Shown here one piece after another: positions 25,912 to 34,718 of a stretch of 64,000 bases of DNA. The notes beneath the pieces are model-generated. The model did no database searches and was not told the origin of the DNA. It was given only the letters and a program-made list of their open reading frames with translations. The stretch comes from Gammaproteobacteria bacterium (GTDB taxonomy: Bacteria; Pseudomonadota; Gammaproteobacteria; Burkholderiales; Gallionellaceae), in the NCBI GenBank assembly GCA_018814405.1, contig JAHIZO010000004.1:226135-290134 (forward strand), read 5' to 3'. The translations under genes were made by a program, and so were the position numbers. Positions within the stretch are counted from its first letter, which is position 1, and each line of letters begins with the position of its first letter.

Positions 25912-27849
25912 TTATAGCTTGAATGCCGCGACCGCATGCTTGAAGGCTTGCAGCGCACCTTCGTCATGCTGTGACTGATAGCGCAAGCCGATATATCGCG
26001 CGGCGAGATCATCCATATGCTCCGATAGCGCCGGGTGGGCAGTGCCGATGCGTGAAGCATAGTCCTGCGGTCCTTCGTGCGCCAAGCGTGGCAGCCCGGA
26101 CTTTTCCAGTTTGCGGCATAGCTTGAGCCACACGGCTTGCACCGGGTCGGTCTGGCGCACCACCAGTCGGCGCAACATCAGCAGCGTGAAGATACCGACC
26201 AGCGTGAAGATGCCCGCCAGCATATTCAGCGCCATATTCTTCCAACTGATGTCTTCCATGCCGAGACGGGTGAGGAAGGCGAACTGTGTCTCTGTATCGT
26301 AACCCAGCACCCACTGGTTCCACTGGTTGGCCAGTGCATCCCAGTTGAAGCGCAACGCACGTATCCAGGGGGGTGGATTGCGCGCCATGAAGGGCAACGC
26401 GGCAGGATTGCTGACCGCAGCGGACAGGCCGCTTTCGATACGCGCCGGGGCGATGGCGGCGGTGGGGTCGTAGCGTATCCAGCCTCGCTCGCCCAGCCAT
26501 ACTTCGGCCCAGGCATGCGCATCCGACTGGCGCAGGATGTAGTAGTCGCCCAGATCGTTGTAGTCGCCGCCCTGATAGCCGGTGACTACGCGTGCGGGTA
26601 CACCTGCCGCGCGTAGCAGGTAGACGAAGCTGCCGGCATAGTGTTCGCAGAATCCCTGTTTGCTCTGGAACAGGAATTCGTCGATGCCGTTCATGCCGAG
26701 CAGGGGCGGTTCCAGCGTGTATTCGAATCCACCCTGATTGAAGTGACGCAACACCTCGCGCACGATGGCGGCGTCATCGTGCGGGTGCTGTTTGCGCCAG
26801 TTGTCAGCCAATTGTTGCGCTTGAGGATTCAGTCCGCGTGGCAGGGTGAGTGCGCGTTGCAACTGCTGTGATGGTTCATCCGGATTGGCGCGATAGTTGA
26901 GGAAAGAATCGGCGCGATAGCGCGTTCGCGCATTCAGCGGTTTTTCACTGAGCAGCTGGAAATCTGGCGTGAGCCGATATTTGATGGAGAGTTTGTCAGG
27001 CATGTCGAGCGCGAACAACCAGCGTTTGTTGTGCGGTTCCAGTGTGACGGTGTAACTGAGCGGCATGCCGGTGTCTTCCAGTATGCCTGTGCGCGTGGTG
27101 GCGTTGCGTCCGCGCTTCCAGGTCGTGCCATCAAAATCCCACAACACCGGGCCGCGCCAATACATGCGGTCACGGGAGGGGGCTGCAGTATCGAAGGTGA
27201 CGCGGAATGCCACTGCATCGCTCAACGACAGCTTGCTCATGGTTCCCGGCGACATGCTATCTGACAGGCCGCTGCTGGCGTAGGCGTCCTGCGGCAGCCC
27301 CCACAGAGGTCCCTGTACGCGCGGGAACAGTACGAACAGGATGAGCGACAGCGGGATCGCTTGCAGCAACAACACACCGCCGATACGCAGTCTGGATTTG
27401 AAGGCGAGTCCACCTGTTTGCAGGTGAACCCAGGATGCGAGGATGACCAGCAAGGTCACCAGCATGAACAGCGCAGTGGGGATGCTCTGCGAGTAGAAGA
27501 AGTTGGTGATGATGATGAAGCAGGACAGATAGACCACGATGGTCGCGTCCCGCACCGCTTTCAGTTCCAGCAGCTTCAATGTGGACAGCAGGATGAGCAG
27601 CGTGACGCCGACCTCGCGCCCGAACAGTGAGCGAAAGGAGAAGGCGATGGCCAGCACGCTGAGTACCGTGATGCCCAGCAACAACCAGCGCGGCGGTAGC
27701 GCCTTGCCGCTGCGCGCCAGATAGGCGCGCCACAGCAACAATGCGCCACATTCCGCACTGACCCAGATGGGCAGATGCTCGGCATGCGGCGCGCTCACCA
27801 GCAGGATGCAGGCGATCAGGCCGTAGGTGAGTTGGGCGGTGAGTTTCAT
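25912..27849 (-). CDS. DUF3488/transglutaminase-like membrane protein (TgpA type)
   Basis: 645 aa. The N-terminal 190 residues hold about six membrane helices. A periplasmic domain follows with the transglutaminase-like triad: Cys in KQGFCEHYAGSFVYLLRAAG, His in SDAHAWAEVWLG and Asp in WIRYDPTAAI. A further TM helix near residue 555 (NMLAGIFTLVGIFTLLML) precedes a cytosolic tail. TgpA of Pseudomonas is the known relative; its substrate is not settled. The start overlaps the DUF58 stop by 4 bp, forming a moxR-DUF58-tgpA operon. Confidence 0.9.
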   Translation of the reverse strand: MKLTAQLTYGLIACILLVSAPHAEHLPIWVSAECGALLLWRAYLARSGKALPPRWLLLGITVLSVLAIAFSFRSLFGREVGVTLLILLSTLKLLELKAVRDATIVVYLSCFIIITNFFYSQSIPTALFMLVTLLVILASWVHLQTGGLAFKSRLRIGGVLLLQAIPLSLILFVLFPRVQGPLWGLPQDAYASSGLSDSMSPGTMSKLSLSDAVAFRVTFDTAAPSRDRMYWRGPVLWDFDGTTWKRGRNATTRTGILEDTGMPLSYTVTLEPHNKRWLFALDMPDKLSIKYRLTPDFQLLSEKPLNARTRYRADSFLNYRANPDEPSQQLQRALTLPRGLNPQAQQLADNWRKQHPHDDAAIVREVLRHFNQGGFEYTLEPPLLGMNGIDEFLFQSKQGFCEHYAGSFVYLLRAAGVPARVVTGYQGGDYNDLGDYYILRQSDAHAWAEVWLGERGWIRYDPTAAIAPARIESGLSAAVSNPAALPFMARNPPPWIRALRFNWDALANQWNQWVLGYDTETQFAFLTRLGMEDISWKNMALNMLAGIFTLVGIFTLLMLRRLVVRQTDPVQAVWLKLCRKLEKSGLPRLAHEGPQDYASRIGTAHPALSEHMDDLAARYIGLRYQSQHDEGALQAFKHAVAAFKL

Positions 27850-28814
27850 GATTCATGAACTCCGAACAGCGCCAGCCTGCGCAGACACTCCGCACGATGT
27901 GACGGGCCGTGCTGCGGGATCACCTCGCCATCGGGTAAGCGCAATCCGTATTGCAAGCCTTGTGCGTCCGCATCCAGCACCCAACGTGTGAGCAGTTCCA
28001 GCTTGCGCTCCTGTGCGATGTCCGGCAGTTGTGACCAATCCAACCATAGCTGTTGCCCTTGTTGTGCCGAGAACTCCTTCACTTGCAAGCCCTGTTCACG
28101 CGCCAGCGCTTTCCATGCGATGCGCGGCATGGCATCGCCGGGTACATAGTTGCGCAGCCCTGCAAAGTCCTCGTCGCCGCGTATCGTGGTCTTGCCGCTG
28201 CCATCCGGTGCGGCGGCGATGGGCAGCGGTTGCGGGGCGGAAGGTTTGGGATAGACCAGTGCGCGCACGTCGAAATGGATGTAGGTCCAGGCGTTGAATA
28301 GCCCGAGCGGGAAGCGGGTGTAAAGCGTCAGGCGACCACTGTCCAGCCAGCCGCGTTGCGTGGCAGGCAGCGCCAGCTCAACGGGGGTGGAAGTCTGTGC
28401 GGGCAGATCGAATACAGTCTCGTGTCCTTCGTCGTCGTGCAGATGGATCTGATGGCGATCCAGCGAACCGGGATTGTTGAAATGGAATACGAAGCGCGCT
28501 TGCTCACCCGCGAATACCGGCTCCACATGACCGGCATGGATCTCCAGTTGCGCCATGTTGCGGAAGGCGTACAGCATGGACAGACCACCGGTGGTAGCGA
28601 GCAGGAAGGTGAGCACGTAGCCCAGGCTGAGGTTGTAATTGATGTCGCCGAGCAACATCAGCACCAGCACGAAGCCGAAACCGAAGAACTGACGCGTGGG
28701 CAGGATGTAGATGCGGCGCTGGTTGAGTTGCACTGTGCCGGTCTCGACGGTGCGGCGGAAGGCCCAGTTACGGAACTTCAGCTTTAACGAGCCGCGGATG
28801 TCGGGAAACTTCAT
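27846..28814 (-). CDS. DUF58 domain protein
   Basis: 322 aa. Two adjacent membrane helices near residues 40-85 (FFGFGFVLVLMLLGDINYNL and the following stretch), then a beta-rich region, then the DUF58 core RGDEDFAGLRNYVPGDAMPR with IAWKALAREQGLQVKEF. DUF58 proteins carry a von Willebrand-like fold and accompany MoxR ATPases. It overlaps the transglutaminase gene by 4 bp and follows moxR by 9 bp. The trio is thought to act in envelope or periplasmic protein maturation; the target is not known. Confidence 0.9.
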   Translation of the reverse strand: MKFPDIRGSLKLKFRNWAFRRTVETGTVQLNQRRIYILPTRQFFGFGFVLVLMLLGDINYNLSLGYVLTFLLATTGGLSMLYAFRNMAQLEIHAGHVEPVFAGEQARFVFHFNNPGSLDRHQIHLHDDEGHETVFDLPAQTSTPVELALPATQRGWLDSGRLTLYTRFPLGLFNAWTYIHFDVRALVYPKPSAPQPLPIAAAPDGSGKTTIRGDEDFAGLRNYVPGDAMPRIAWKALAREQGLQVKEFSAQQGQQLWLDWSQLPDIAQERKLELLTRWVLDADAQGLQYGLRLPDGEVIPQHGPSHRAECLRRLALFGVHES

Positions 28815-28823
28815 CGCGTTCCC

Positions 28824-29741
28824 TTAAGGGATGGCGACCGCCTCGATCAATTCGCGCGCCAGTTTCTCGCCGTCCGAGGCTTGCGTGTCGTGCACGCTTT
28901 GCAGGCGGTGGCTGGCGACACCGGGCAGCACGGCTTGCACGTCTTCCGGAATGACTGCGTCGCGGCCGGCTAGCAGGGCCCAGGCACGCGCAGCGGCGAG
29001 CAGTGATAGTCCGGCGCGTGGCGAGAGGCCGTGCACGAAGCGTGCTGACTCGCGGGTGTGGCGCAGGATGGCTTGTACGTAGTCGAGCAGGGCGGGTGAG
29101 ACGAACACCTTGCGGACCTGCTGCTGCAGTTCGAACAGTTCGCTGGTCTGCATCTGCGGCTTGAGGTCGGCGATCAGGTCGCGCCGGTCCACGCCCGACA
29201 GCAGGCCGCGTTCAGCAACAGCATCCGGATAACCAAGTTGGATGCGCATCATGAAGCGGTCGAGCTGCGATTCCGGCAGTGGGAAGGTGCCGATCTGATT
29301 GGTCGGGTTCTGCGTGGCGATGACGAAGAAGGGCGAGGGCAACGGGCGTGTCTCGCCTTCGCTGGTTACTTGGTGCTCTTCCATCGCTTCCAGCAATGCG
29401 CTCTGTGTCTTGGGCGTGGCGCGGTTCACCTCGTCGGCGAGGATCATCTGCGAGAAGATCGGCCCGGCATGGAACTTGAAGTCGCCACTCTCACGCTGGT
29501 AGATGGAAACACCGAGGATATCGGCGGGCAGCATGTCACTGGTGAACTGGATGCGCTGGAACTGCAGGCCCAGCGTGCTCGACAGCACGTGTGCCAAAGT
29601 GGTCTTGCCCACGCCCGGCATATCCTCGATCAGCAAGTGGCCGCGCGCCAGCAGGCAGGTCAGCGCGAGGCGGATCTGCTGCGGTTTGCCGAGGATGACT
29701 TGTTCGGTCTGGGTAATGACGTTTTGCAAAGGATTGCTCAT
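28824..29741 (-). CDS. MoxR-family AAA+ ATPase
   Basis: 305 aa. Walker A is in EDMPGVGKTTLAHVLSSTLG, Walker B in ILADEVNRATPKTQSALLEA, sensor 1 in FFVIATQNP, and the arginine-finger region in LPESQLDRFMMRI. This is a standard MoxR chaperone-like ATPase that acts on vWA-type partners. The ATG at 29741 has GGAG 4 bp upstream. It is the first gene of the operon with the DUF58 and transglutaminase genes. The left REP-like repeat at 29761-29801 lies just upstream of it. Confidence 0.93.
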   Translation of the reverse strand: MSNPLQNVITQTEQVILGKPQQIRLALTCLLARGHLLIEDMPGVGKTTLAHVLSSTLGLQFQRIQFTSDMLPADILGVSIYQRESGDFKFHAGPIFSQMILADEVNRATPKTQSALLEAMEEHQVTSEGETRPLPSPFFVIATQNPTNQIGTFPLPESQLDRFMMRIQLGYPDAVAERGLLSGVDRRDLIADLKPQMQTSELFELQQQVRKVFVSPALLDYVQAILRHTRESARFVHGLSPRAGLSLLAAARAWALLAGRDAVIPEDVQAVLPGVASHRLQSVHDTQASDGEKLARELIEAVAIP

Positions 29742-29760
29742 GTCGCTCCGTAGAATCTAG

Positions 29761-29801
29761 CCCGTTCGTCCTGAGTAGGCGCAATGCGCCGTATCGAAGG
29801 A
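29761..29801. repeat. REP-like repeat, left of the GIY-YIG gene
   Basis: CCCGTTCGTCCTGAG, then a hairpin GGCGC-AAT-GCGCC, then TATCGAAGGA. It is nearly the exact inverse of the repeat at 30130-30166; the outer blocks match at all but a few positions and only the hairpin loop differs in length. A third, looser relative is inside tsaB. Confidence 0.7.
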
Positions 29802-29820
29802 TGGGCGGGCGGGTTTAGTT

Positions 29821-30117
29821 TCAGCCATTTTGCTTGCGGAAGTCCTTCTTCGCCAAAAGCGAAACTGCCGACCAGTCGCCACGCATCATGGCTTCTTTTT
29901 TCTTGCGGCTCCAGCCTTTGATCTGCATTTCAGCTGTAAGTGCCTCATCTCTGGTGGAACATTCTTGCGACCAAACCAGAGTCACTGGGCGTCGGTGGGA
30001 AGTATATCCGCTGATGGTGCCGGAGTGATGTTCGCCAATGCGCATCTCCAGATTGTCGGTATGGCCGGTGTAGTAACTGCCATCAGAACAACTCAGGAGA
30101 TAGACCCAGAAAGTCAT
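29821..30117 (-). CDS. Small GIY-YIG nuclease-domain protein
   Basis: 98 aa. The product starts MTFWVYLLSCSDGSYYTGHT, the GIY-YIG core with VYLL and YTGHT in place of GIY and YIG, then RIGEHHSGTISGYTSHRRPV with the catalytic Arg region, and ECSTRDEALTAEMQIKGWSR with the conserved Glu. This is the UvrC-like single-domain group. The reading frame extends upstream to 30219, but that stretch runs through a REP-like repeat, so I use the ATG at 30117. The gene is bracketed by inverted REP-like repeats (29761-29801 and 30130-30166). Confidence 0.88.
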   Translation of the reverse strand: MTFWVYLLSCSDGSYYTGHTDNLEMRIGEHHSGTISGYTSHRRPVTLVWSQECSTRDEALTAEMQIKGWSRKKKEAMMRGDWSAVSLLAKKDFRKQNG

Positions 30118-30129
30118 CCTATCGGCAGC

Positions 30130-30166
30130 TCCCTCGATACGGCTTCGCCTACTCGGGACGAACGGG
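30130..30166. repeat. REP-like repeat, right of the GIY-YIG gene
   Basis: Read on the minus strand: CCCGTTCGTCCCGAGTAGGC, a GGC-TTC-GCC mini-hairpin overlapping it, then GTATCGAGGGA. It is the inverted partner of the repeat at 29761-29801. It lies 13 bp upstream of the GIY-YIG start codon. Confidence 0.7.
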
Positions 30167-30178
30167 TGTGGTGGTGGG

Positions 30179-30547
30179 TCATGGCAGCACGGCCGCCACC
30201 ACCTTGCGATCCTCAGCAACGAGGATATTGTAGGTGCGGCAGGCGGCGGGAGTGTCCATGAATTCGATGCCGATACCGGCCTGGATCAGCTTTTGCAGCA
30301 GTTGCGGATGGGCGAACTGCTGCTGCTTGCCGGTTCCCAACAGCAGTACTTCAGGCTGCATCGCCAGAAAATAGTCGAAATGCTCGGCGGTCAGGCTGGC
30401 GAAGTCAGTGGCCGGCCAGTCGGTATGGACACTACGGGCAGTGACGACCACCGCCTGCTCGTAGCGCTTGTCGTTGACGGTGACATAGCCATCGCCGTGT
30501 CCGGTGAAGGTCTTCAGGTGCGAGACATTCTCAAGGTGCAAAGCCAA
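30179..30547 (-). CDS. Mth938-like domain protein
   Basis: 122 aa from a TTG with GGAGAG upstream. The blocks GHGDGYVTVNDKRYEQAVVV, EVLLLGTGKQQQFAHPQLLQ and GIEFMDTPAACRTYNILVAE are typical of the DUF498/Mth938-like fold related to NDUFAF3 and XcfA. Bacterial members are usually single small cytosolic proteins of unknown role. The conserved Asp-Thr-x-x-Ala-Cys-x-Thr-Tyr-Asn stretch supports the assignment. It diverges from the aminotransferase gene. Confidence 0.85.
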   Translation of the reverse strand: MALHLENVSHLKTFTGHGDGYVTVNDKRYEQAVVVTARSVHTDWPATDFASLTAEHFDYFLAMQPEVLLLGTGKQQQFAHPQLLQKLIQAGIGIEFMDTPAACRTYNILVAEDRKVVAAVLP

Positions 30548-30680
30548 ATCTTCTCTCCAATCGTTTGCCGCATCAGGGCTGGCACAGGTAAAATCCCGTC
30601 CCTTGCGGAAATTGCGGGGTTGCGCCGGATTCTACCATCGGCTGCGACTCGCGTTTCCGGGCCAATTCGAGTGAGTGACT

Positions 30681-31910
30681 GTGAAACCCTTATTGAAATC
30701 GTCCAAGCTTGCCAACGTCTGCTATGACATTCGCGGGCCGGTGATGGAGCGCGCCAAGCTGATGGAAGAGGAAGGCCAGCGAATCATCAAGCTGAATATC
30801 GGCAACCTCGCGCCGTTCGGCTTCGAAGCGCCGGAAGAGATCCAGCAGGACGTGATCCTCAATCTGCCGAATTCGTCCGGCTATTCCGATTCCAAAGGTT
30901 TGTTCGCCGCGCGCAAGGCGATCATGCATTACTGCCAGTCCAAGAAGATCAAGGGCGTGGGGCTGGACGATATCTACATCGGCAATGGTGCGTCCGAGTT
31001 GATCGTGATGGCGATGCAGGGCTTGCTCAACACCGGCGACGAAGTATTGGTGCCGGCACCGGACTATCCGCTGTGGACGGCTGCGGTGACGCTGGCCGGT
31101 GGTACACCGCGTCACTATATGTGTGATGAAGCCAATGAGTGGAACCCCGATCTGAACGACCTGCGCAGCAAGATCACCGAGAACACGCGCGCTATCGTTC
31201 TCATCAATCCGAACAATCCGACCGGTGCGCTGTATTCGGACGACATTCTGAAAGAGATCATCCAGATCGCGCGCGAACACCAACTGGTGATTTTCGCCGA
31301 TGAGATCTACGACAAGATGCTGTACGACGGTGCCACGCATACCTCCATTGCTTCATTGGCGGAAGACGTGCTGTTTGTCACACTGAACGGTTTGTCCAAG
31401 AACTATCGCGCCTGCGGTTACCGCTCCGGCTGGATGGTGATCTCGGGCGAGAAGAAACATGCGCAGGATTACATCAACGGCCTGACCATCCTCGCTTCGA
31501 TGCGTCTGTGTTCGAACGTGCCGGGGCAGTTCGCCATCCAGACTGCATTGGGCGGTTATCAGAGTATTCAGGATCTGGTGGCACCTGAAGGGCGTTTGGC
31601 CAAACAGCGCGACATGGCCTACCAGATGCTGACGGCCATCCCGGGCGTGAGCTGTGTCAAACCCAAGGCTGGTCTATACCTGTTTCCGCGTTTCGATCCC
31701 AAGATATATCCCATCGAGAACGATCAGCAATTCATCCTCGAACTGCTGGAAGAGGAGCGTGTGCTGGTGGTGCAGGGCACCGGCTTCAACTGGCCGAGCC
31801 CGGATCACATGCGCATCGTCTTCCTGCCCAATGCAGATGACCTGCGCGAAGCTTTCAATCGTCTGGCGCGCTTCCTCGAGAACTATCGCAAGCGCCACGG
31901 CACCAACTAA
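30681..31910 (+). CDS. alaA: Alanine-forming class I/II aminotransferase (AlaA-like)
   Basis: About 409 aa. The N-terminal block MKPLLKSSKLANVCYDIRGP, GNLAPFGFEAPEEI, GNGASELIVMAMQ, LINPNNPTGALYS and the PLP-binding Lys in LNGLSKNYRACGYRSGWM match AlaA (YfbQ), which makes alanine from pyruvate and glutamate. Two GTG starts, 30675 and 30681, differ by two codons; the shorter matches the family N terminus better. It lies 13 bp before hom, an arrangement common in betaproteobacteria. One oddity is NLAP where NPAP is more usual in the first motif. Confidence 0.9.
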   Translation: MKPLLKSSKLANVCYDIRGPVMERAKLMEEEGQRIIKLNIGNLAPFGFEAPEEIQQDVILNLPNSSGYSDSKGLFAARKAIMHYCQSKKIKGVGLDDIYIGNGASELIVMAMQGLLNTGDEVLVPAPDYPLWTAAVTLAGGTPRHYMCDEANEWNPDLNDLRSKITENTRAIVLINPNNPTGALYSDDILKEIIQIAREHQLVIFADEIYDKMLYDGATHTSIASLAEDVLFVTLNGLSKNYRACGYRSGWMVISGEKKHAQDYINGLTILASMRLCSNVPGQFAIQTALGGYQSIQDLVAPEGRLAKQRDMAYQMLTAIPGVSCVKPKAGLYLFPRFDPKIYPIENDQQFILELLEEERVLVVQGTGFNWPSPDHMRIVFLPNADDLREAFNRLARFLENYRKRHGTN

Positions 31911-31923
31911 GAGAAAGAGAATC

Positions 31924-33243
31924 ATGAGCATCAAGCCAATCAATGTAGGTCTTCTGGGTATCGGTACGGTCGGCGGTGGCACCTTCACCGTGCTGCAGCG
32001 CAACGCGGAAGAGATCACCCGCCGCGCCGGCCGTCCTATCCGCATCACCATGGTGGCGGATCGCAATCTGGATGTGGCACGCAAGATCACCGAGGGTAGC
32101 TGCCGCGTGACGGACGATGCCTTTGCGGTGGTGAGCGACCCCGAAGTGGATATCGTGATCGAGCTGATCGGCGGCTATGGTGTGGCGAAAGAGTTGGTGA
32201 TGAAGGCCATCGCCAATGGCAAACATGTGGTCACCGCCAACAAGGCATTGTTGGCGACGCATGGCAACGAGATCTTCGAAGCAGCACAGGACAAAGGTGT
32301 GATGGTCGCGTTTGAAGCAGCCATCGCAGGCGGCATCCCCATCGTCAAAGCGGTGCGTGAAGGACTGACCGCGAACCGTATCGAATGGGTCGCAGGCATC
32401 ATCAATGGCACCACCAACTTCATCCTGTCCGAGATGCGCGACAAGGGACTGGCTTTCGATGTGGTGCTGAAAGAAGCACAACGTCTGGGTTATGCAGAAG
32501 CCGACCCGACCTTCGACATCGAAGGTGTGGACGCGGCGCACAAGATCACTTTGCTGGCATCGCTGGCATTCGGCATTCCGGTGCAGTTCGACAAAGCGCA
32601 CATCGAAGGTATCTCCAATCTGGACGCCATCGACATCCAGTATGCAGAACAACTCGGCTATCGCATCAAACTGCTGGGCATCAGCAAGCGCACGGAGGAA
32701 GGTGTCGAGCTGCGCGTGCATCCGACACTGATCCCTACCAAGCGTCTGATCGCCAATGTGGAAGGCGCAATGAATGCGGTGCTGGTGCAAGGCGACGCAG
32801 TCGGACCGACGCTTTACTACGGCAAGGGCGCCGGTGCCGAACCGACCGCCAGCGCAGTGATCGCAGATCTGGTGGACGTGACGCGTATGCACACCGCCGA
32901 TCCAGAGAATCGTGTACCGCATCTGGCTTTCCAGCCGAACGCGATGTCCGATCTGAAGATATTGTCCATGGACGAAGTGCAGACCAGCTATTACCTGCGT
33001 CTGCGCGTGCAGGACAGGACTGGCGCGTTGGCAGACATCACACGCATACTCGCCGACGAGCAGATATCCATCGGCGCCGTGATCCAGAAAGAGCCGGGCG
33101 AAGGCGAAGCACAGGCCGACCTCATTTTGCTGACACACCAGACACGTGAGAAACGCATCAACGCAGCGATCGCCAAGATCGAAGGGCTGGGTGTGGTGGC
33201 TGGCAAGATGACCAAGCTGCGTATGGAAGAGTTAGGGAAATAA
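31924..33243 (+). CDS. hom: Homoserine dehydrogenase
   Basis: 439 aa from the ATG at 31924; the frame extends upstream into alaA but with no supporting start. It has the NAD(P)-binding motif GLLGIGTVGGGTF, the catalytic region GGIPIVKAVREGL with WVAGIINGTTNFIL and YAEADPTFDIEGVDAAHK, and a C-terminal ACT domain (YLRLRVQDRTGALADITRIL). It reduces aspartate semialdehyde to homoserine. The ACT domain implies feedback control by an amino acid, usually threonine. thrC follows in 4 bp. Confidence 0.96.
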   Translation: MSIKPINVGLLGIGTVGGGTFTVLQRNAEEITRRAGRPIRITMVADRNLDVARKITEGSCRVTDDAFAVVSDPEVDIVIELIGGYGVAKELVMKAIANGKHVVTANKALLATHGNEIFEAAQDKGVMVAFEAAIAGGIPIVKAVREGLTANRIEWVAGIINGTTNFILSEMRDKGLAFDVVLKEAQRLGYAEADPTFDIEGVDAAHKITLLASLAFGIPVQFDKAHIEGISNLDAIDIQYAEQLGYRIKLLGISKRTEEGVELRVHPTLIPTKRLIANVEGAMNAVLVQGDAVGPTLYYGKGAGAEPTASAVIADLVDVTRMHTADPENRVPHLAFQPNAMSDLKILSMDEVQTSYYLRLRVQDRTGALADITRILADEQISIGAVIQKEPGEGEAQADLILLTHQTREKRINAAIAKIEGLGVVAGKMTKLRMEELGK

Positions 33244-33247
33244 AGCC

Positions 33248-34696
33248 ATGAAATACATCTCTACCCGCGGCAATGCGCCCGCCAAGACATTCACCGAGAT
33301 CCTGCTGGGCGGTCTCGCGCCGGATGGCGGCTTGTATCTGCCCGAACAATATCCGCAGGTGACGCGTGAAGAGTTGGATGCATGGCGCACTCTGTCCTAT
33401 GCCGATCTGGCGTTCGAGGTGTTGTCCAAGTTCGCGACAGACATCCCTGCTGCCGATCTGAAAGCTATCGTCAGCAAGACCTATACCGCCGAGGTGTACA
33501 GCAACGGTCGTCCTGATAGCAATGCTGCCGACATCACACCGTTGCGCAAGTTGAGCGAGGGCGTGTTCATTCAGGAGCTGTCCAACGGCCCGACGCTGGC
33601 ATTCAAGGATATGGCCATGCAGCTGCTGGGTAATCTGTTCGAGTATGCGCTGGCGAAGCAGAACGAAGAGCTGAACATCCTCGGTGCGACTTCCGGCGAT
33701 ACCGGTTCTGCGGCCGAGTACGCGATGCGCGGCAAGCGCGGCATCCGTGTGTTCATGTTGTCACCGAACGGCAAGATGAGTGCTTTCCAGCGCGCGCAGA
33801 TGTATTCGCTGCAAGACCCGAATATCCACAACATCGCCATCAGCGGTATGTTCGACGATGCGCAGGATATGGTGAAAGCGGTGTCCAACGACCACGCCTA
33901 CAAGGCCGCGCACAAGATCGGCACGGTCAATTCCATCAACTGGGGGCGCGTCTCGGCGCAGATCGTGTATTACTTCAAAGGTTACTTCGCTGCGACCAAG
34001 AACAACGATGAGCAGGTCGCCTTCTCAGTGCCGTCCGGCAACTTCGGCAACATCTGCGCAGGACATATCGCACGCATGATGGGGCTGCCTATCGGTCAAC
34101 TGATCCTCGCTACCAACGAGAACGACGTGCTGGACGAGTTCTTCCGCACCGGCGTCTATCGTCCGCGCGGTACAGCCCATACCTACGAGACCAGCAGCCC
34201 GTCGATGGACATCTCCAAGGCCTCCAACTTCGAGCGATTCGTGTTCGATCTGGTCGGTCGCGACGGCGCCAAGGTGCGCGAGTTCTGGAGCAAGGTGGAT
34301 GCGGGTGCAACACCCGATACCCCCGCGTTCGACATCAAGCACACGCCTTATTGGGATGCGCTACCTAAGTTCCATTTCTCTTCCGGTAAGAGTTCGCATC
34401 AGGATCGTTTGAAGACGATCCGTGAGGTGTGGGAGGAATACGGCGTGATGATCGATACACACACTGCTGACGGCCTCAAGGTCGGTCTAGAACAGCGCCG
34501 TCCCAGCCTGCCGTTGATCTGTCTGGAAACAGCCTTGCCGGCGAAATTTGCCGAGACTATTCAGGAAGCTCTGGGTCGTGAACCCGAGCGTCCGGAATCC
34601 ATGGTCGGCATCGAAGAATTGCCACAACGCGTCGAAGTGATGGATGCGGATGTGGTGAAGCTGAAGGCCTTCATCTCAGACAACATCAAGCACTGA
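33248..34696 (+). CDS. thrC: Threonine synthase
   Basis: 482 aa, the long gram-negative type. It begins MKYISTRGNAPAKTFTEILL, has the PLP Lys in NGPTLAFKDMAMQLLGN, the phosphate-binding GATSGDTGSAAEYAMRGK and SVPSGNFGNICAGHIARMMG. It converts O-phosphohomoserine to threonine. It is 4 bp after hom, so the two consecutive enzymes of threonine synthesis are co-transcribed with alaA. No thrB (homoserine kinase) is in the window. Confidence 0.96.
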   Translation: MKYISTRGNAPAKTFTEILLGGLAPDGGLYLPEQYPQVTREELDAWRTLSYADLAFEVLSKFATDIPAADLKAIVSKTYTAEVYSNGRPDSNAADITPLRKLSEGVFIQELSNGPTLAFKDMAMQLLGNLFEYALAKQNEELNILGATSGDTGSAAEYAMRGKRGIRVFMLSPNGKMSAFQRAQMYSLQDPNIHNIAISGMFDDAQDMVKAVSNDHAYKAAHKIGTVNSINWGRVSAQIVYYFKGYFAATKNNDEQVAFSVPSGNFGNICAGHIARMMGLPIGQLILATNENDVLDEFFRTGVYRPRGTAHTYETSSPSMDISKASNFERFVFDLVGRDGAKVREFWSKVDAGATPDTPAFDIKHTPYWDALPKFHFSSGKSSHQDRLKTIREVWEEYGVMIDTHTADGLKVGLEQRRPSLPLICLETALPAKFAETIQEALGREPERPESMVGIEELPQRVEVMDADVVKLKAFISDNIKH

Positions 34697-34718
34697 TCCA
34701 CTTTATTCAAGCAGAGGC

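Noticed and set aside
30118..30219. Upstream extension of the GIY-YIG gene
   Set aside because: The extra codons cross the REP-like repeat and precede the usual family start; the ATG at 30117 fits better.
31855..33138. Long minus-strand open frame opposite hom
   Set aside because: It is antisense to a clear homoserine dehydrogenase gene; its product is His/Gln-rich and matches no family I know.
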